The position numbers and the translations under genes were made by a program. From Mycolicibacterium moriokaense (GTDB lineage: Bacteria; Actinomycetota; Actinomycetes; Mycobacteriales; Mycobacteriaceae), in contig NZ_AP022560.1 of the NCBI RefSeq assembly GCF_010726085.1, positions 4,402,001 through 4,466,000 on the forward strand: a stretch of 64,000 nucleotides of DNA, given 5' to 3'. A model generated the notes under the pieces. That model was not told the DNA's origin and searched no databases. It worked only from the letters and a program-made list of their open reading frames with translations. Shown one piece after another: positions 1 through 7,518 of the stretch; the stretch's first letter is position 1; each line of letters begins with the position of its first letter.

Positions 1-214
1 AAAGCGGGTCGTAGACCGGCAACACCGCACCGCCCGGGATGCCGAAGATGGTGTCGACGCCGAGTTCCTCCAGCGACCGGATTACCGCCTGCGCACCCGT
101 GAGTTGGTGCGGCGCAATGCGTTTGGACTGCGCCGACCCTGGCTTGGATACGGCGGCTGCCCCGTTAGGCGCGGTCTCCGACTGTTCGGGCGGTCGCGTG
201 GTGGGTGCGCTCAC
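1..214 (-). CDS. ilvB: Acetolactate synthase large subunit, N-terminal part
   Basis: Partial gene; only the first 71 codons are inside the window and it runs off the left edge. The GTG start at 214 opens a Ser/Pro/Ala-rich N-terminal extension of about 35 residues, followed by [20 protein letters not shown] and [13 protein letters not shown], the thiamine-diphosphate-binding start of acetohydroxyacid synthases. The enzyme joins two pyruvates, or pyruvate and 2-oxobutyrate, in branched-chain amino acid synthesis. A purine-rich AGAGAGA lies just upstream of the GTG. The gene sits behind a leader peptide and an intrinsic terminator (separate entries), so it is probably controlled by attenuation. 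The long N-terminal extension is typical of mycobacterial IlvB1. The family call is secure from the IPGG motif and the context with cfp6. Confidence 0.9.
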   Translation of the reverse strand, partial: MSAPTTRPPEQSETAPNGAAAVSKPGSAQSKRIAPHQLTGAQAVIRSLEELGVDTIFGIPGGAVLPVYDPL

Positions 215-269
215 GATCGTCTCTCTCTGTTCCTGTGTTTTCTAGGGTCTCAAATCGGTGGTGGGGCAA

Positions 270-305
270 CAAAAAACCCCCGTCAGCTGGGCTGCTGTAC
301 GAGGG
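270..305 (-). terminator. Intrinsic terminator (attenuator) upstream of ilvB
   Basis: On the minus strand CCCTCGT-A-CAGC (305 to 294) pairs with GCTGACGGGGG (287 to 277) around a six-base loop, with one bulged A and one T-G wobble, and six T's follow at 276-271. This is a full intrinsic terminator lying 56 bases before the ilvB start, so it must be read through for ilvB to be expressed. It is the terminator half of the leader attenuator. Confidence 0.85.
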
Positions 306-307
306 TC

Positions 308-362
308 GCGCGTTGATGCGGTTGGCTATGCCCGGGCGAGGGCAAGCGCGGCATCAACGCGC
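308..362 (-). promoter_or_regulatory. Attenuator leader stem (12-bp perfect inverted repeat)
   Basis: GCGCGTTGATGC at 308-319 is exactly repeated as its reverse complement at 351-362. The second arm lies inside the leader peptide codons and the first lies just after the peptide stop and before the terminator. Ribosome position on the leader peptide would decide whether this stem can form, and so whether the downstream terminator folds. The exact pause/anti-terminator assignment is inferred; the inverted repeat itself is directly visible. Confidence 0.7.
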
Positions 363-397
363 TTCCCAATTACTACGAGCATTCCCAGGGCCTGCAT
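326..397 (-). CDS. ilvB leader peptide, 23 aa
   Basis: A 23-codon frame, MQALGMLVVIGKRV followed by DAALALARA, starts at ATG 397 and stops at TAG 326. It holds Leu-Val-Val-Ile in a row plus three further Leu codons, all three branched-chain amino acids made by the ilvB pathway. It precedes a 12-bp stem and an intrinsic terminator. This is the classical arrangement for ribosome-mediated attenuation, known for actinobacterial ilvB genes. The ATG follows a TACCGT -10 hexamer by 8 bases, so the leader mRNA is probably leaderless and no Shine-Dalgarno is needed. Too short for normal gene calling. Confidence 0.85.
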   Translation of the reverse strand: MQALGMLVVIGKRVDAALALARA

Positions 398-405
398 AAC
401 CGTTG

Positions 406-435
406 ACGGTAGCCTCCGCACTGGTCACCGGTCAA
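406..435 (-). promoter_or_regulatory. ilvB sigma-A promoter
   Basis: Read on the minus strand: -35 TTGACC at 435-430, an 18-base spacer, and -10 TACCGT at 411-406, then 8 bases to the leader-peptide ATG at 397. The spacing suits the housekeeping sigma factor, and transcription should begin at or next to that ATG. The -35 hexamer is the first six bases of the 26-bp tandem repeat. Confidence 0.75.
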
Positions 436-493
436 ATTCCCGGCCCGGCCGGGGTGGTCAAATTCCCGGCCCGGCCGGGGCGGTCAATTTCCG
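430..493. repeat. 26-bp tandem repeat, about 2.5 copies
   Basis: Copies begin at 430, 456 and 482, an exact 26-base period. Each starts GGTCAAATTCCCGGCC (the third copy is partial and has GGTCAATTTCCG). The rest of the unit is a C/G palindrome-like block. The array lies in the gap between divergent ilvB and cfp6. Every unit carries TTGACC on the minus strand, and the copy at 430 serves as the ilvB -35 hexamer. Confidence 0.9.
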
Positions 494-525
494 TACCCAC
501 CCCCTCCTGGTGCGAAGATGGCGAG

Positions 526-915
526 GTGAGCGCGGACACCGACCAGAAGCCCGTCGTCATCCGGATTTCCCCGATGGCGCATTTCGCGGTCGGATTCCTC
601 ACGTTGGGCCTGTTGGCCGTGATTCTCGCCGGTCCGCCATGGGTGGCGATCCTGCTCGTCATCCCGATCATGCTCTCGGTGGCGGTGGTGCGGTACCGGA
701 CCGTCGCCGACGCCAAGACCGTCACCGCTCGTTCGCTGCTGGGCAGCGAAACGGTCGGGTGGGACGACATCGACGGACTGCGATTCGACAGGTCGTCGTG
801 GGCGTCTGCCCAGCTCAAGAGCGGTCAGGAACTACGGCTTCCCGCGGTGACCTTCTCGACCCTGCCCCAGCTCGCAGAAATCAGCGGCGGCCGGATCCCC
901 AACCCCTACGCGTGA
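526..915 (+). CDS. cfp6: Cfp6-like membrane protein with PH-type domain
   Basis: 129 aa from GTG 526 (an ATG at 518 is out of frame). After about 15 polar residues come two membrane helices (FAVGFLTLGLLAVILAG and WVAILLVIPIMLSVAVV), then a soluble domain of about 70 residues ending GGRIPNPYA. This is the layout of mycobacterial low-molecular-weight antigen 6 (Cfp6), a bacterial PH-like domain protein found in culture filtrate of M. tuberculosis. Function is unknown. It is divergent from ilvB and ends 4 bases from the convergent DoxX gene, as in M. tuberculosis (Rv3003c-Rv3005c). Confidence 0.85.
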   Translation: MSADTDQKPVVIRISPMAHFAVGFLTLGLLAVILAGPPWVAILLVIPIMLSVAVVRYRTVADAKTVTARSLLGSETVGWDDIDGLRFDRSSWASAQLKSGQELRLPAVTFSTLPQLAEISGGRIPNPYA

Positions 916-919
916 GCTC

Positions 920-1750
920 TCAGCCCAGCGGATTGCCGCCGTTGAGCAGCACCCACGCCGCGACGCCCACACCGACGCCCAGCAGCAGCGCGATGAACGA
1001 GCCGACGAACGGCCGACGGGACCAGCCGCGTCCGGCATCGAGTCCATATCGGCCCGGACCCGTCAGGACCAGCGCCGCGACTCCGCACGCCAGGAACACC
1101 CGGTACTCGTGGCCGTCGGTGAGGAACGACGCCAGCCTGGCCGCTTCGTGCGCCGCCATCGCCTCGGCCAACAATCCCGTGACCAGGAACGCCAGTGCGC
1201 CGGCCGCCGCCACCGGGGTGAACAGGCCCAGAATCAGCAGCAGGCCCGCGGCGAGCTCACCGACCGTCGTGACATAGGTCAGGATTTCGGCGTATTTGAA
1301 GCCCATCGCGGTCAGCGAGTCGCGCCAGCCGTCCAGGCCGGGGCCGCCCCACAAGCCGAAGGCCTTCTGCAGGCCGTGCACGATCAAGATCGCGCCCGCG
1401 CCGATCCGCAGCAGCAGAAGCCCCAGGTCCTGGGTGCCCCGCCGGTCCGCTCCCGAGGTGTCGTGATCCGGCCCGAACTCGGCTGGTTCCGCCCCGTACG
1501 GGGTCATGGCATGCCGGCCGCCCGGCTGGACGTACGGCAGCGGTTCCGGGTCGTTGAGCAGCGAGAAGGCGGGAGTCTCTGTCGAGGAGCGACTCGAGTC
1601 GTACGACGGGATCGCCGTGGTTTCGAAATCGCCCCCGTAGTCCGCCGACGGGAGATCGTCTTCGGGGTCGACCAGACTTGCCGACGTGGGGCGCCCAGCC
1701 GCGTCGTCCGGCCGCTGCCACGCGCTTGGGTCGTGGGGATTACTGGTCAC
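920..1750 (-). CDS. doxX: DoxX family membrane protein
   Basis: 276 aa. The first 105 residues or so are hydrophilic and acidic/Pro-rich. A DoxX domain of four membrane helices follows (LGLLLLRIGAGAILIVHGLQ with the Gly-Leu-Gln-Lys motif, then GELAAGLLLILGLF and later helices), plus a C-terminal helix ending LLNGGNPLG. In M. tuberculosis the orthologue joins SodA and the thiosulfate sulfurtransferase SseA in a membrane-associated oxidoreductase complex against oxidative stress; a like role here is inferred. The GTG start at 1750 follows TACGCT by 7 bases, indicating a leaderless transcript. It is convergent with cfp6 and divergent from lppZ. Confidence 0.88.
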   Translation of the reverse strand: MTSNPHDPSAWQRPDDAAGRPTSASLVDPEDDLPSADYGGDFETTAIPSYDSSRSSTETPAFSLLNDPEPLPYVQPGGRHAMTPYGAEPAEFGPDHDTSGADRRGTQDLGLLLLRIGAGAILIVHGLQKAFGLWGGPGLDGWRDSLTAMGFKYAEILTYVTTVGELAAGLLLILGLFTPVAAAGALAFLVTGLLAEAMAAHEAARLASFLTDGHEYRVFLACGVAALVLTGPGRYGLDAGRGWSRRPFVGSFIALLLGVGVGVAAWVLLNGGNPLG

Positions 1751-1889
1751 GACAGCCAGCGTAAGTGCTAGTCACCCGTGAACCGCGTATTGGCGCGGCG
1801 CTTTCGGCACCCTATTCGCGGGTGTTGCACAGGCGCGCGAGCGGCAGGTGCGTGGCGCGTAGGCCCGAACAATCCGTAACCTGGCTCGC
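1751..1889. promoter_or_regulatory. Divergent leaderless promoters of doxX and lppZ
   Basis: For doxX the -10 is TACGCT (minus strand, 1763-1758), 7 bases before GTG 1750. For lppZ it is TAACCT at 1877-1882, 7 bases before ATG 1890. Both fit TANNNT and place the transcription start on the start codon. No Shine-Dalgarno is seen for either gene. No clear operator was found between them. Confidence 0.6.
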
Positions 1890-3011
1890 ATGAGAATGCG
1901 CCGGCCGATGCGGGGTGTGCTCGCCGTCGTGTGCGCGGCTTTGCTCGTCGGGTCTGGCTGTGCCCGGTTCGACGACGCGCAATCGCAGCCGTTCACCACC
2001 GAACCGGAGCTGGCGCCCGGGCCGACGACGTCGCCACCGCCCCCTCCGCCGCTGCCGCCGAAGCCGTTCCCGAAGGAATGCCCGGCGCCCGGGGTGATGC
2101 AGGGCTGCCTGGAAAGCACCAGCGGTCTGATCATGCTGCCCGACAGTCAGTCCGCCCTGGTGGCCGAGCGGACGACCGGCACCGTCAAAGAGGTGTCGGT
2201 GCGGGCAGAACCTAAGGTCAAGACCGTTTTACCGGTCGACGGCAGCGGTGATGGCGGGCTCATGGACATCGTGCTGTCGCCGACCTACAGCCAGGACCGG
2301 CTGATGTACGCCTACGTCAGCACGCCGACCGATAACCGGGTCATCCGCATCGCCGACGGCGACATTCCCAAGCCCATCCTGACCGGCATTCCGAAGGGGG
2401 CCACGGGTAACACCGGCGCGCTCATCTTCACCAGCCCGACCACGCTGTTGGTACAGACCGGTGACGCCGGCAACCCCGCTGAGGCGAACGACCCGCGTTC
2501 GCTGGCGGGCAAGCTGCTGCGGATCGAGCAGCCGACGACGGTCAATCAGGCCCCGACGACGACGGCGCTGTCGGGCCTCGGCGCGGCCGGCGGACTGTGC
2601 ATCGACCCGTCGGACCAGTCGCTGTACGTCACCGACCGCACCCCGACGGGCGATCGCCTTCAGCGCATCACCAAAGACTCCAAGGTGTCGACGGTGTGGA
2701 CGTGGCCGGATCGGCCCGGCGTCGCGGGATGCGCAGCACTCGACGGCACCGTGCTGGTGAACCTGGTGAACACCAAGCAGTCGGTCGCCGTCCGCCTGGC
2801 CCCCGAGACCGGCGCCGTCACCGGCGATCCCGAGGTGGTCCGCCAGGACGTGCACGGACACGCGTGGGCGATGGATGTGTCACCCGACGGCAACGTGTGG
2901 GCCGCGACCATCAACAAGACCGCCGGCGATGCCGAGAAGTTGGACGACGTCGTCTTCCCGCTGTTCCCGCAGGGCGGCGGCTTCCCACGCAGCAACGCCG
3001 ACAACACCTGA
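1890..3011 (+). CDS. lppZ: Lipoprotein LppZ, glucose/sorbosone dehydrogenase-like beta-propeller
   Basis: 373 aa. The N-terminus is a lipoprotein signal: Arg-rich start, hydrophobic GVLAVVCAALLVG, lipobox VGSGC with Cys near residue 25. A Pro-rich linker (TSPPPPPPLPPKPFP) leads into a propeller of about 300 residues with the soluble quinoprotein glucose/sorbosone dehydrogenase pattern (GGLMDIVLSPTY, LLVQTGDAGNPAEANDP, LAGKLLRIEQP). The protein should sit outside the plasma membrane, lipid-anchored. Whether it binds PQQ or has any enzyme activity is unknown; mycobacterial LppZ is mainly known as an antigen. It is convergent with gatB, 60 bases away. Confidence 0.88.
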   Translation: MRMRRPMRGVLAVVCAALLVGSGCARFDDAQSQPFTTEPELAPGPTTSPPPPPPLPPKPFPKECPAPGVMQGCLESTSGLIMLPDSQSALVAERTTGTVKEVSVRAEPKVKTVLPVDGSGDGGLMDIVLSPTYSQDRLMYAYVSTPTDNRVIRIADGDIPKPILTGIPKGATGNTGALIFTSPTTLLVQTGDAGNPAEANDPRSLAGKLLRIEQPTTVNQAPTTTALSGLGAAGGLCIDPSDQSLYVTDRTPTGDRLQRITKDSKVSTVWTWPDRPGVAGCAALDGTVLVNLVNTKQSVAVRLAPETGAVTGDPEVVRQDVHGHAWAMDVSPDGNVWAATINKTAGDAEKLDDVVFPLFPQGGGFPRSNADNT

Positions 3012-3071
3012 CGCGCGGGCCTGCTGCCAAAAATCCTTCGAGTTCGCAGTACGCACGTTCGGCGCAGACGC

Positions 3072-4574
3072 CTAGCTGCAGGCGGCGAGCACCAGTTCCC
3101 GCACGCGCGCCGCGTCGGCCTGGCCCTTGGTGGCCTTCATGACGGCGCCGACGATCGCGCCTGCCGCCTGCACCTTGCCGCCGCGGATCTTCTCCGCGAC
3201 ATCGGGATTGGCGGCGAGGGCCTCGTCGACGGCGGCCTGGATCAGCGAGTCGTCGCGCACGACGGCCAGCCCGCGGTCGGTCATCACCTGTTCGGGCTCA
3301 CCTTCGCCGGCGAGCACACCCTCGACGACCTGACGCGCCAACTTGTTCGACAGCTTGCCCTCGTCGATCAACTTCACCACCGCGGCCACCTGTGCCGGCG
3401 TGATCGGCAACGCGTCGAGTTCGACGCCGGCCTCATTGGCCTTCTGCACCAGGAAGTTTCCCCACCAGGCCCGCGCCGCCTCGCTGGACGCGCCGTGCTC
3501 GACCGTCGCGGCGACCAGATCGATGGCGCCGTTGTTGACCAGGTCGCGCATCACCTCGTCGGAGATACCCCACTCCTGCTGAATCCGCTTGCGGGTCAAC
3601 CACGGTAGCTCGGGGATGGTGGCGCGCAGCTGTTCGATGAGTTCCTCGCTCGGTGCCACCGGTTCGAGGTCGGGCTCCGGGAAGTACCGGTAATCCTGTG
3701 CGGTCTCCTTGCTGCGTCCCGCCGTCGTGTAGCCGTCCTCGTGGAAGTGGCGGGTCTCCTGCGTGATCGTGCCGCCCGCCTCGAGAATCGCTGCCTGGCG
3801 CCGCATCTCGTAACGCACGGCGACTTCGACGCTTTTGAGCGAGTTCACGTTCTTGGTCTCGGTGCGCGTACCGAACTCGATGGCGCCCTTGGGCTTCAGC
3901 GACAGGTTCGAGTCGCACCGCATCGAGCCCTGATCCATGCGGACGTCGGAAACCCCCAAGGCGCGCAACAGATCCCGCAGCGCGGTCACGTATGCCCGGG
4001 CGATCTCGGGTGCCCGCTCACCGGTGCCCTCGATGGGCTTGGTAACGATCTCGATCAGCGGTACGCCTGCGCGGTTGTAGTCGAGCAGCGACGTGGTCGC
4101 GCCCTCGATGCGGCCGGTGTCGCTGCCGAGGTGTGTCAGCTTGCCGGTGTCCTCCTCCATGTGCGCGCGTTCGATCTCCACGCGCCATGTGGTGCCGTCT
4201 TCCAGTGGCACGTCGAGGTAACCGTTGATCGCGATCGGTTCGTCGTACTGGCTGATCTGGTAGTTCTTCGGCTGGTCAGGATAGAAGTAGTTCTTCCGCG
4301 CGAACCTGCCCCACGGCGCGATGTCGCAGTTCAGCGCCAGCCCGATCCGAATCGCCGATTCGACGGCGGCCTGGTTGAGCACCGGCAGCGATCCGGGCAG
4401 ACCCAGGCAGACGGGGCACACCTGCGTATTGGGTTCGCCGCCGAACTGGTTGGCGCACCCGCAGAACATCTTGGTGGCAGTGGAGAGCTCGACGTGGACT
4501 TCCATCCCCATCACCGGTTCGTACTTGGCGATGACCTCGTCGTAGTCAAGAAGCTCAGCAGCCGCGACAGTCAT
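3072..4574 (-). CDS. gatB: Asp-tRNA(Asn)/Glu-tRNA(Gln) amidotransferase subunit B
   Basis: 500 aa, usual length for GatB. It is the kinase/tRNA-binding subunit of GatCAB, which phosphorylates and then amidates mischarged Glu-tRNA(Gln) and Asp-tRNA(Asn); actinobacteria lacking GlnRS need it. Visible marks: [20 protein letters not shown] at residues 23-42, the CGC...CPVC zinc site, [16 protein letters not shown], and [12 protein letters not shown]. The C-terminal YqeY-like tail ([20 protein letters not shown]) recognises tRNA. It is the last gene of the gatC-gatA-pfkA-gatB run; the gap to pfkA is about 100 bases and holds a hairpin repeat, so it may have separate control. Confidence 0.97.
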   Translation of the reverse strand: MTVAAAELLDYDEVIAKYEPVMGMEVHVELSTATKMFCGCANQFGGEPNTQVCPVCLGLPGSLPVLNQAAVESAIRIGLALNCDIAPWGRFARKNYFYPDQPKNYQISQYDEPIAINGYLDVPLEDGTTWRVEIERAHMEEDTGKLTHLGSDTGRIEGATTSLLDYNRAGVPLIEIVTKPIEGTGERAPEIARAYVTALRDLLRALGVSDVRMDQGSMRCDSNLSLKPKGAIEFGTRTETKNVNSLKSVEVAVRYEMRRQAAILEAGGTITQETRHFHEDGYTTAGRSKETAQDYRYFPEPDLEPVAPSEELIEQLRATIPELPWLTRKRIQQEWGISDEVMRDLVNNGAIDLVAATVEHGASSEAARAWWGNFLVQKANEAGVELDALPITPAQVAAVVKLIDEGKLSNKLARQVVEGVLAGEGEPEQVMTDRGLAVVRDDSLIQAAVDEALAANPDVAEKIRGGKVQAAGAIVGAVMKATKGQADAARVRELVLAACS

Positions 4575-4607
4575 GATTCCGATCCTAGTGGGTCACCTTT
4601 TCCCGCC

Positions 4608-4663
4608 GAGCAGACGCAAATGCCCGCGACGCGCCGGTGTGACACGCCCTTTTGCGTCTGGTC
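4608..4663. repeat. Dispersed hairpin repeat, member A (gatB-pfkA gap)
   Basis: CAGACGCAAA at 4611-4620 is matched by its perfect reverse complement TTTGCGTCTG at 4651-4660, with a 30-base centre rich in CGCG and ACACGCC. It fills most of the gap between pfkA and gatB. It resembles short intergenic palindromes of fast-growing mycobacteria and shares GAGCAG and CGTGTC words with the site near 40.1 kb. It may act as an mRNA processing or partial termination signal. Confidence 0.55.
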
Positions 4664-4675
4664 GCGCAAACAAAC

Positions 4676-5707
4676 TCAGCCGAAGAACTCCGCGGCGTCG
4701 TCGTACCGACTCTGCGGCACCAGCTTGAGCTGACGCACCGCATCCGCAAGCGGCACCCGGCCGATCTCCTGCCCGCGCAGCGACACCATCATCCCGTACT
4801 CCCCCGCGTGCGCGGCGTCGGCGGCGTTCACTCCGAAGCGGGTAGCCAGGATCCGGTCGTACGGCGTGGGGGTCCCGCCGCGCTGCACATGCCCGAGCAC
4901 GGTCACCCGCACCTCTTTGTTGATCCGCTTCTCGACCTCGACGGCGAGCTGCTGGGCGATGCCGGTGAACCTCTCATGTCCGAACTCGTCGATTCCGCCC
5001 TCGCGCAACGGCATTGAGCCCTCGGCGGGCTTCGCCCCTTCGGCCACCACACAGATGAAGTGCGAGTCGCCGCGCACAAACCGCGCCTTGATCAGCCGGC
5101 ACACTTCCTCGACATCGAAGGGCTGCTCGGGGATCAGCGTCATATGCGCCCCGGATGCCAGGCCGGCGTTCAGCGCGATCCAGCCTGCGTGGCGACCCAT
5201 CACCTCGACCAGCATCACGCGCTGGTGCGACTCGGCGGTGCTGTGCAGCCGGTCGATGGCCTCGCTGGCGACTCCGAGCGCGGTGTCGTGCCCGAATGTC
5301 ACATCGGTGCAGTCGATGTCGTTGTCGATCGTCTTGGGTACGCCGACCACCGGCACGTTCTCTTCCGACAGCCAATGCGCGGCGGTCAGCGTGCCCTCGC
5401 CGCCGATCGGGATCAGCACATCGATGCCGTTGTCGTCGAGGGTCTGCTTGATCTGGTCGAGCCCGGCGCGCAGCTTCTCGGGGTGCACGCGCGCGGTGCC
5501 CAGCATCGTTCCGCCCTTGGCCAGCAACCGGTCGTTGCGGTCGTCGTTGGCCAGTTGGATGCGGCGGTTCTCCAGCAGCCCGCGCCAACCGTCCTGAAAA
5601 CCGACGACCGACGAGCCATAGCGCACGTCACATGTCCGCACGACCGCCCGGATCACCGCGTTCAGTCCAGGACAGTCGCCCCCACCGGTCAGTATTCCGA
5701 TCCGCAT
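4676..5707 (-). CDS. pfkA: ATP-dependent 6-phosphofructokinase
   Basis: 343 aa, normal length for a bacterial group A PFK. It phosphorylates fructose 6-phosphate to the 1,6-bisphosphate, the committed step of glycolysis. Visible marks: [20 protein letters not shown] at the N-terminus, [24 protein letters not shown] with the catalytic Asp, and [20 protein letters not shown]. The Gly in GGEGT (Asp in pyrophosphate-using relatives) points to ATP as the phosphate donor. A strong GGGGGAGGA ribosome site precedes ATG 5707. Its place between gatA and gatB is the conserved mycobacterial arrangement. Confidence 0.95.
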   Translation of the reverse strand: MRIGILTGGGDCPGLNAVIRAVVRTCDVRYGSSVVGFQDGWRGLLENRRIQLANDDRNDRLLAKGGTMLGTARVHPEKLRAGLDQIKQTLDDNGIDVLIPIGGEGTLTAAHWLSEENVPVVGVPKTIDNDIDCTDVTFGHDTALGVASEAIDRLHSTAESHQRVMLVEVMGRHAGWIALNAGLASGAHMTLIPEQPFDVEEVCRLIKARFVRGDSHFICVVAEGAKPAEGSMPLREGGIDEFGHERFTGIAQQLAVEVEKRINKEVRVTVLGHVQRGGTPTPYDRILATRFGVNAADAAHAGEYGMMVSLRGQEIGRVPLADAVRQLKLVPQSRYDDAAEFFG

Positions 5708-5724
5708 AGCACCATCCTCCCCCG

Positions 5725-7206
5725 TCAGAGCGCCGTTGGCAGCGGACCTCGGGCAACTTCATAGGCGGCACCCACCCGGTACAGCCGGTCATCGGCGAGC
5801 GCAGGGGCCATGATCTGCAGCCCCACCGGCAGGTTGTCGTCCGGCGAGAGTCCCGACGGCACCGACATTCCGCAGTGCCCGGCCAGGTTCAGCGGCAGCG
5901 TGCACAGGTCGAACAGGTACATCGCCAACGGATCGTCGACCTTCTCCCCCAACGGGAACGCCGTCGTCGGAGTAGCCGGCGAGATCAGCACATCGACCTT
6001 CTGGTACGCCTCGTCGAGATCGCGCGCGATCAGCGTCCGCACCTTCTGCGCCTGGTTGTAGTAGGCGTCGTAATAGCCCGCCGACAACGCGTACGTGCCG
6101 ATCATGATGCGGCGCTTCACTTCTGGACCGAATCCGGCCGCGCGGGTCAGCGCCATCACCTCCTCGGCGCTGCGGGTGCCGTCGTCACCGACCCGCAGCC
6201 CGTACCGCATGGCGTCGAAACGGGCCAGGTTCGACGACACCTCCGACGGGAGGATCAGGTAGTACGCGGGCAGCGAGTAGTCGAAGTGCGGGCAGTCGAC
6301 CTCACTGATCTCGGCGCCCAGCGCGGTGAGTTGTTCGACGGCGGCGTTGAACGACGCCAGCACGCCGTCCTGGTAACCGTCACCGCGCAACTGCTTCACC
6401 ACACCGATCCGCACACCCTTCAGGTCTCCCGCGGCGCCTGCGCGCGCCGCGCCCACCACGTCCGGCACTTCGGCGTCGACCGAGGTCGAGTCCTTCGGGT
6501 CGTGTCCGGCGATCACCTGATGCAGCAGTGCGGTGTCGAGCACTGTGCGCGCGCACGGCCCGCCCTGGTCCAGTGACGAGGCGCATGCCACCAGTCCGTA
6601 GCGCGACACCGTGCCGTAGGTCGGCTTCACCCCGACCGTCGCGGTCAACGCGGCCGGCTGGCGGATCGAGCCGCCGGTGTCGGTCCCGATGGCCAGCGGC
6701 GCCTGGAACGCCGCCAGCGCTGCGGCGCTGCCGCCGCCGGAACCCCCGGGCACGCGATCGGTGTTCCAGGGGTTGCGGGTGGGTCCGTACGCAGAGTTCT
6801 CGGTGGACGAACCCATCGCGAACTCGTCCATGTTCGTCTTGCCCAGGATCGGGATGCCCGCCGCGCGCAGCCGCGCCGTCAACGTCGCGTCGTACGGCGA
6901 CGTCCAGCCCTCGAGAATCTTCGAGCCGCAGGTGGTGGGCATATCGGTGGTGGTGAACACGTCCTTGAGGGCCAGCGGCACACCGGCCAGCGGCGACGGC
7001 AGCGTCTCGCCCGCGGCGATCTGCGCATCCACCTGCGCCGCCGCCGCCAGTGCCTTCTCCTCCGCGACGTGCAGAAACGCGTGGTATTCGCCGTCGGTCG
7101 CCGCGATCTGATCCAGGCAGGCACGCGTCGCCTCGGTGGACGACACCTCCTTGTCCGCGATCTTGGCGGCCAGTGTGGCCGCGTCGAGCCGAATCAGGTC
7201 GCTCAT
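5725..7206 (-). CDS. gatA: Glu-tRNA(Gln) amidotransferase subunit A
   Basis: 493 aa, full length. It is the glutaminase subunit of GatCAB and frees ammonia from glutamine for transfer to GatB. It belongs to the amidase signature family, with the Ser-cisSer-Lys triad in place: Lys in [12 protein letters not shown], the Gly/Ser-rich stretch [20 protein letters not shown] and the nucleophile region [12 protein letters not shown]. The ATG at 7206 overlaps the gatC stop (ATGA), implying translational coupling. pfkA follows after 17 bases. Confidence 0.97.
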   Translation of the reverse strand: MSDLIRLDAATLAAKIADKEVSSTEATRACLDQIAATDGEYHAFLHVAEEKALAAAAQVDAQIAAGETLPSPLAGVPLALKDVFTTTDMPTTCGSKILEGWTSPYDATLTARLRAAGIPILGKTNMDEFAMGSSTENSAYGPTRNPWNTDRVPGGSGGGSAAALAAFQAPLAIGTDTGGSIRQPAALTATVGVKPTYGTVSRYGLVACASSLDQGGPCARTVLDTALLHQVIAGHDPKDSTSVDAEVPDVVGAARAGAAGDLKGVRIGVVKQLRGDGYQDGVLASFNAAVEQLTALGAEISEVDCPHFDYSLPAYYLILPSEVSSNLARFDAMRYGLRVGDDGTRSAEEVMALTRAAGFGPEVKRRIMIGTYALSAGYYDAYYNQAQKVRTLIARDLDEAYQKVDVLISPATPTTAFPLGEKVDDPLAMYLFDLCTLPLNLAGHCGMSVPSGLSPDDNLPVGLQIMAPALADDRLYRVGAAYEVARGPLPTAL

Positions 7207-7502
7207 TCGGCTTCACCCAGAATCCGCGGGACGGCGAACCGGCCATCGACCGCCTTGGGGGCCTGGGCCAGCGCTTCCTCTTGGGTCAGGCACGGTTCGA
7301 CCTGGTCGGGACGGAACACGTTGACGTCCTTGAGGGGATTGCCGGTCGGGTCGACTCCTGCGACGTCGACGGCCTGGATCTGGCTGACGTGACTGAGGAT
7401 GGCGTCCAGCTGTCCTGCGAAGCTGTCCAGCTCGTCCTCGGTGAGGGCAAGCCGGGCCAGGCGCGCCAAATGGGCTACCTCGTCTCGGGAGATCTGCGAC
7501 AC
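7203..7502 (-). CDS. gatC: Glu-tRNA(Gln) amidotransferase subunit C
   Basis: 99 aa from GTG 7502, the usual size. GatC is a belt that holds GatA and GatB together. The sequence begins [20 protein letters not shown] and ends [14 protein letters not shown], both typical. The open frame runs on into the insertion sequence, but the family length and the -10 hexamer 8 bases upstream set the start at 7502. There is no good Shine-Dalgarno, so the mRNA is probably leaderless. An IS481-type element sits 16 bases upstream of this start. The operon is expected to be essential, so its promoter must still work. Confidence 0.93.
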   Translation of the reverse strand: MSQISRDEVAHLARLARLALTEDELDSFAGQLDAILSHVSQIQAVDVAGVDPTGNPLKDVNVFRPDQVEPCLTQEEALAQAPKAVDGRFAVPRILGEAE

Positions 7503-7518
7503 GACTGCAAAGCCTAGT
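7503..7518 (-). promoter_or_regulatory. gatC -10 element abutting the insertion sequence
   Basis: Minus strand TAGGCT at 7516-7511, then TTTGCAGTC... 8 bases to GTG 7502: a leaderless promoter. The first four bases of the hexamer belong to the target duplication CCTAGT (7513-7518) and the last two are native sequence. The native upstream region, including any -35, is now IS DNA. Confidence 0.6.

Noticed and set aside
258..1277. 339-aa frame across the ilvB leader and cfp6
   Set aside because: No recognisable domain, Arg/Pro-rich shadow composition, and it crosses a terminator, a promoter and a well-supported gene.
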